Below, in pieces: positions 63,285 through 64,000 of a DNA stretch of 64,000 nucleotides (position 1 is the first letter of the stretch; every line of letters starts with the position of its first letter). The notes beneath the pieces were generated by a model. That model was not told the DNA's origin. It did no database searches and saw nothing but the letters and a program-made list of their open reading frames with translations. The stretch covers positions 1 to 64,000 of the forward strand of contig CANGJM010000015.1 in NCBI GenBank assembly GCA_947454525.1, given 5' to 3'. Source of the DNA: Flavobacteriales bacterium (GTDB lineage Bacteria > Bacteroidota > Bacteroidia > Flavobacteriales_D > Crocinitomicaceae). The position numbers were made by a program, and so were the translations under genes.

Positions 63285-64000
63285 ATGAATGAATTGAAAA
63301 ATTACTCTTTTTTCCGTACTAGATTTTTCTTTTTTGCACTTTCTTTCATGGGAGGGATTGTTAATCTTAATGTGCAAGCACAAGTAATAAATCCCTTTAC
63401 AATTCGTTATCAAACATCTCAAAAGGGTGGGCTTCGTTATATCTCGAATTCTTCTGTAACGTGTAATTCTTCCACTTCATGTACAACTGCGAAGGCAGAA
63501 TTCCCACCGGCAGGAACAGGTCAGAACAATAATTTTACGATGAGCTACATTGACATAGACGGTGATGCAAGCACATTCATGTCTTCATCGGATAGTTTGA
63601 ATTTAGCTAACTGTAGTGAGATTTTATGGGCAGGACTTTACTGGGGAGCAAAAATTACTACGTCAACAACGAACTATGCGAGTCGCAGCAACGTTAAATT
63701 AAAAGTAAATAGTGGTGCATATCAAGATTTGACTGCCGACCAAACCCTTGCATATTCAGGAACAGTATCTTATTTCTGCTTTAAAAACATCACTTCTATT
63801 GTTCAATCTGCTGGAATTAAAGCAAGGTTTACATTAGCGAATTTGGTAACCCAGACAAATTCTACTAATTTATGGGGAGGTTGGACCATCGTCGTTGTGT
63901 ATAAGAATACAGCTCAATCATTTAAAAATTTAACAGTATTTGATGGTTTGGCAAATGTCAGTCAAGGCACGAGTTCAAACACGGTTACTATACCAGTATC
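63285..64000 (+). CDS. Large secreted surface protein, N-terminal part (3' truncated)
   Basis: Reading frame open from ATG 63285 to the end of the window (238 complete codons). A longer N-region precedes a signal peptide-like segment (hydrophobic about 13-30, ending NVQAQ at about 36). The following domain contains YIDIDGDASTFMSSS, LNLANCSEILWAGLYWGA and WGGWTIVVVYKN, a pattern typical of the N-terminal domain in large Bacteroidetes T9SS surface proteins (DUF3344-like). The remainder, including any sorting domain, lies beyond base 64000. Candidate -7 box TAACTTTT at 63221-63228. Confidence 0.75.
   Translation, partial: MNELKNYSFFRTRFFFFALSFMGGIVNLNVQAQVINPFTIRYQTSQKGGLRYISNSSVTCNSSTSCTTAKAEFPPAGTGQNNNFTMSYIDIDGDASTFMSSSDSLNLANCSEILWAGLYWGAKITTSTTNYASRSNVKLKVNSGAYQDLTADQTLAYSGTVSYFCFKNITSIVQSAGIKARFTLANLVTQTNSTNLWGGWTIVVVYKNTAQSFKNLTVFDGLANVSQGTSSNTVTIPV

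Overview
The window is chromosomal DNA from a low-GC member of the Bacteroidota, most likely Flavobacteriales and, by overall style, a Fluviicola/Crocinitomicaceae-like bacterium (an inference; there is no rRNA here to confirm it). The evidence is dense type IX secretion (T9SS) biology: type A and type B sorting domains, PorP/SprF proteins, a PorZ-like protein, an OmpA/PD40 protein, DUF7948/SprB-repeat adhesins, and Bacteroidetes-style promoters with a -7 box TAnnTTTG. I see no rRNA, tRNA, CRISPR array, prophage or insertion sequence. Coding density is very high and no gap without a gene exceeds 300 bp.

Layout. 1-9.3 kb: a left-truncated giant repeat adhesin (T9SS type B), then PorP/SprF and an OmpA-family protein, in the style of sprB-sprF-ompA. 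9.3-20.6 kb: a methionine aminotransferase/omega-amidase pair, a secreted type A protein with a strong terminator, a YqaA membrane protein, an S41 peptidase, a lipoprotein, a TIGR01777 epimerase, PIN-PhoH, an RlmI-like methyltransferase, RidA and a GT2 glycosyltransferase. 20.8-28.4 kb: porZ, a YENQA-repeat protein, pnuC with a NadR-like kinase (NAD salvage), SCO1/SenC, a pseudouridine synthase, a lipoprotein, an outer-membrane barrel and pth. 28.4-33.5 kb: a tightly coupled operon of one GEVED protein, three kelch-type T9SS cargo proteins and a DUF4907 lipoprotein. 33.6-45.7 kb: asnS, then on the minus strand two paralogous giant DUF7948/SprB-repeat adhesins, a second PorP/SprF, a GreA/B-C-like factor and a YhiN-type flavoprotein. 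45.8-53.7 kb: ileS (long type-2 form with a swapped HIGH motif), a biotin carrier protein, DUF2141, galE, tatD, asparaginase and ftsE. 53.9-64 kb: a TPR protein with an outer-membrane barrel partner, an oxidoreductase, a small CxxC membrane protein, a TPR lipoprotein, a membrane protein, an acyl-CoA carboxylase carboxyltransferase, and the start of another large surface protein.

How the genes work together. Two separate adhesin plus PorP/SprF modules, PorZ and at least seven predicted T9SS cargo proteins (type A or type B) make this a cell-surface and gliding/attachment-oriented region, interspersed with housekeeping genes (asnS, ileS, pth, galE). Several genes have a TAnnTTTG box ending only 3-17 nt before the start codon, which predicts very short 5' leaders; this also corrects several start codons. 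No single clearly new defence or biosynthetic system stands out. The best candidates for unexplored biology are the kelch/DUF4907 operon, the YENQA-PnuC-NadR unit, the adhesin-PorP-Gre-like operon and the altered IleRS active-site motif.
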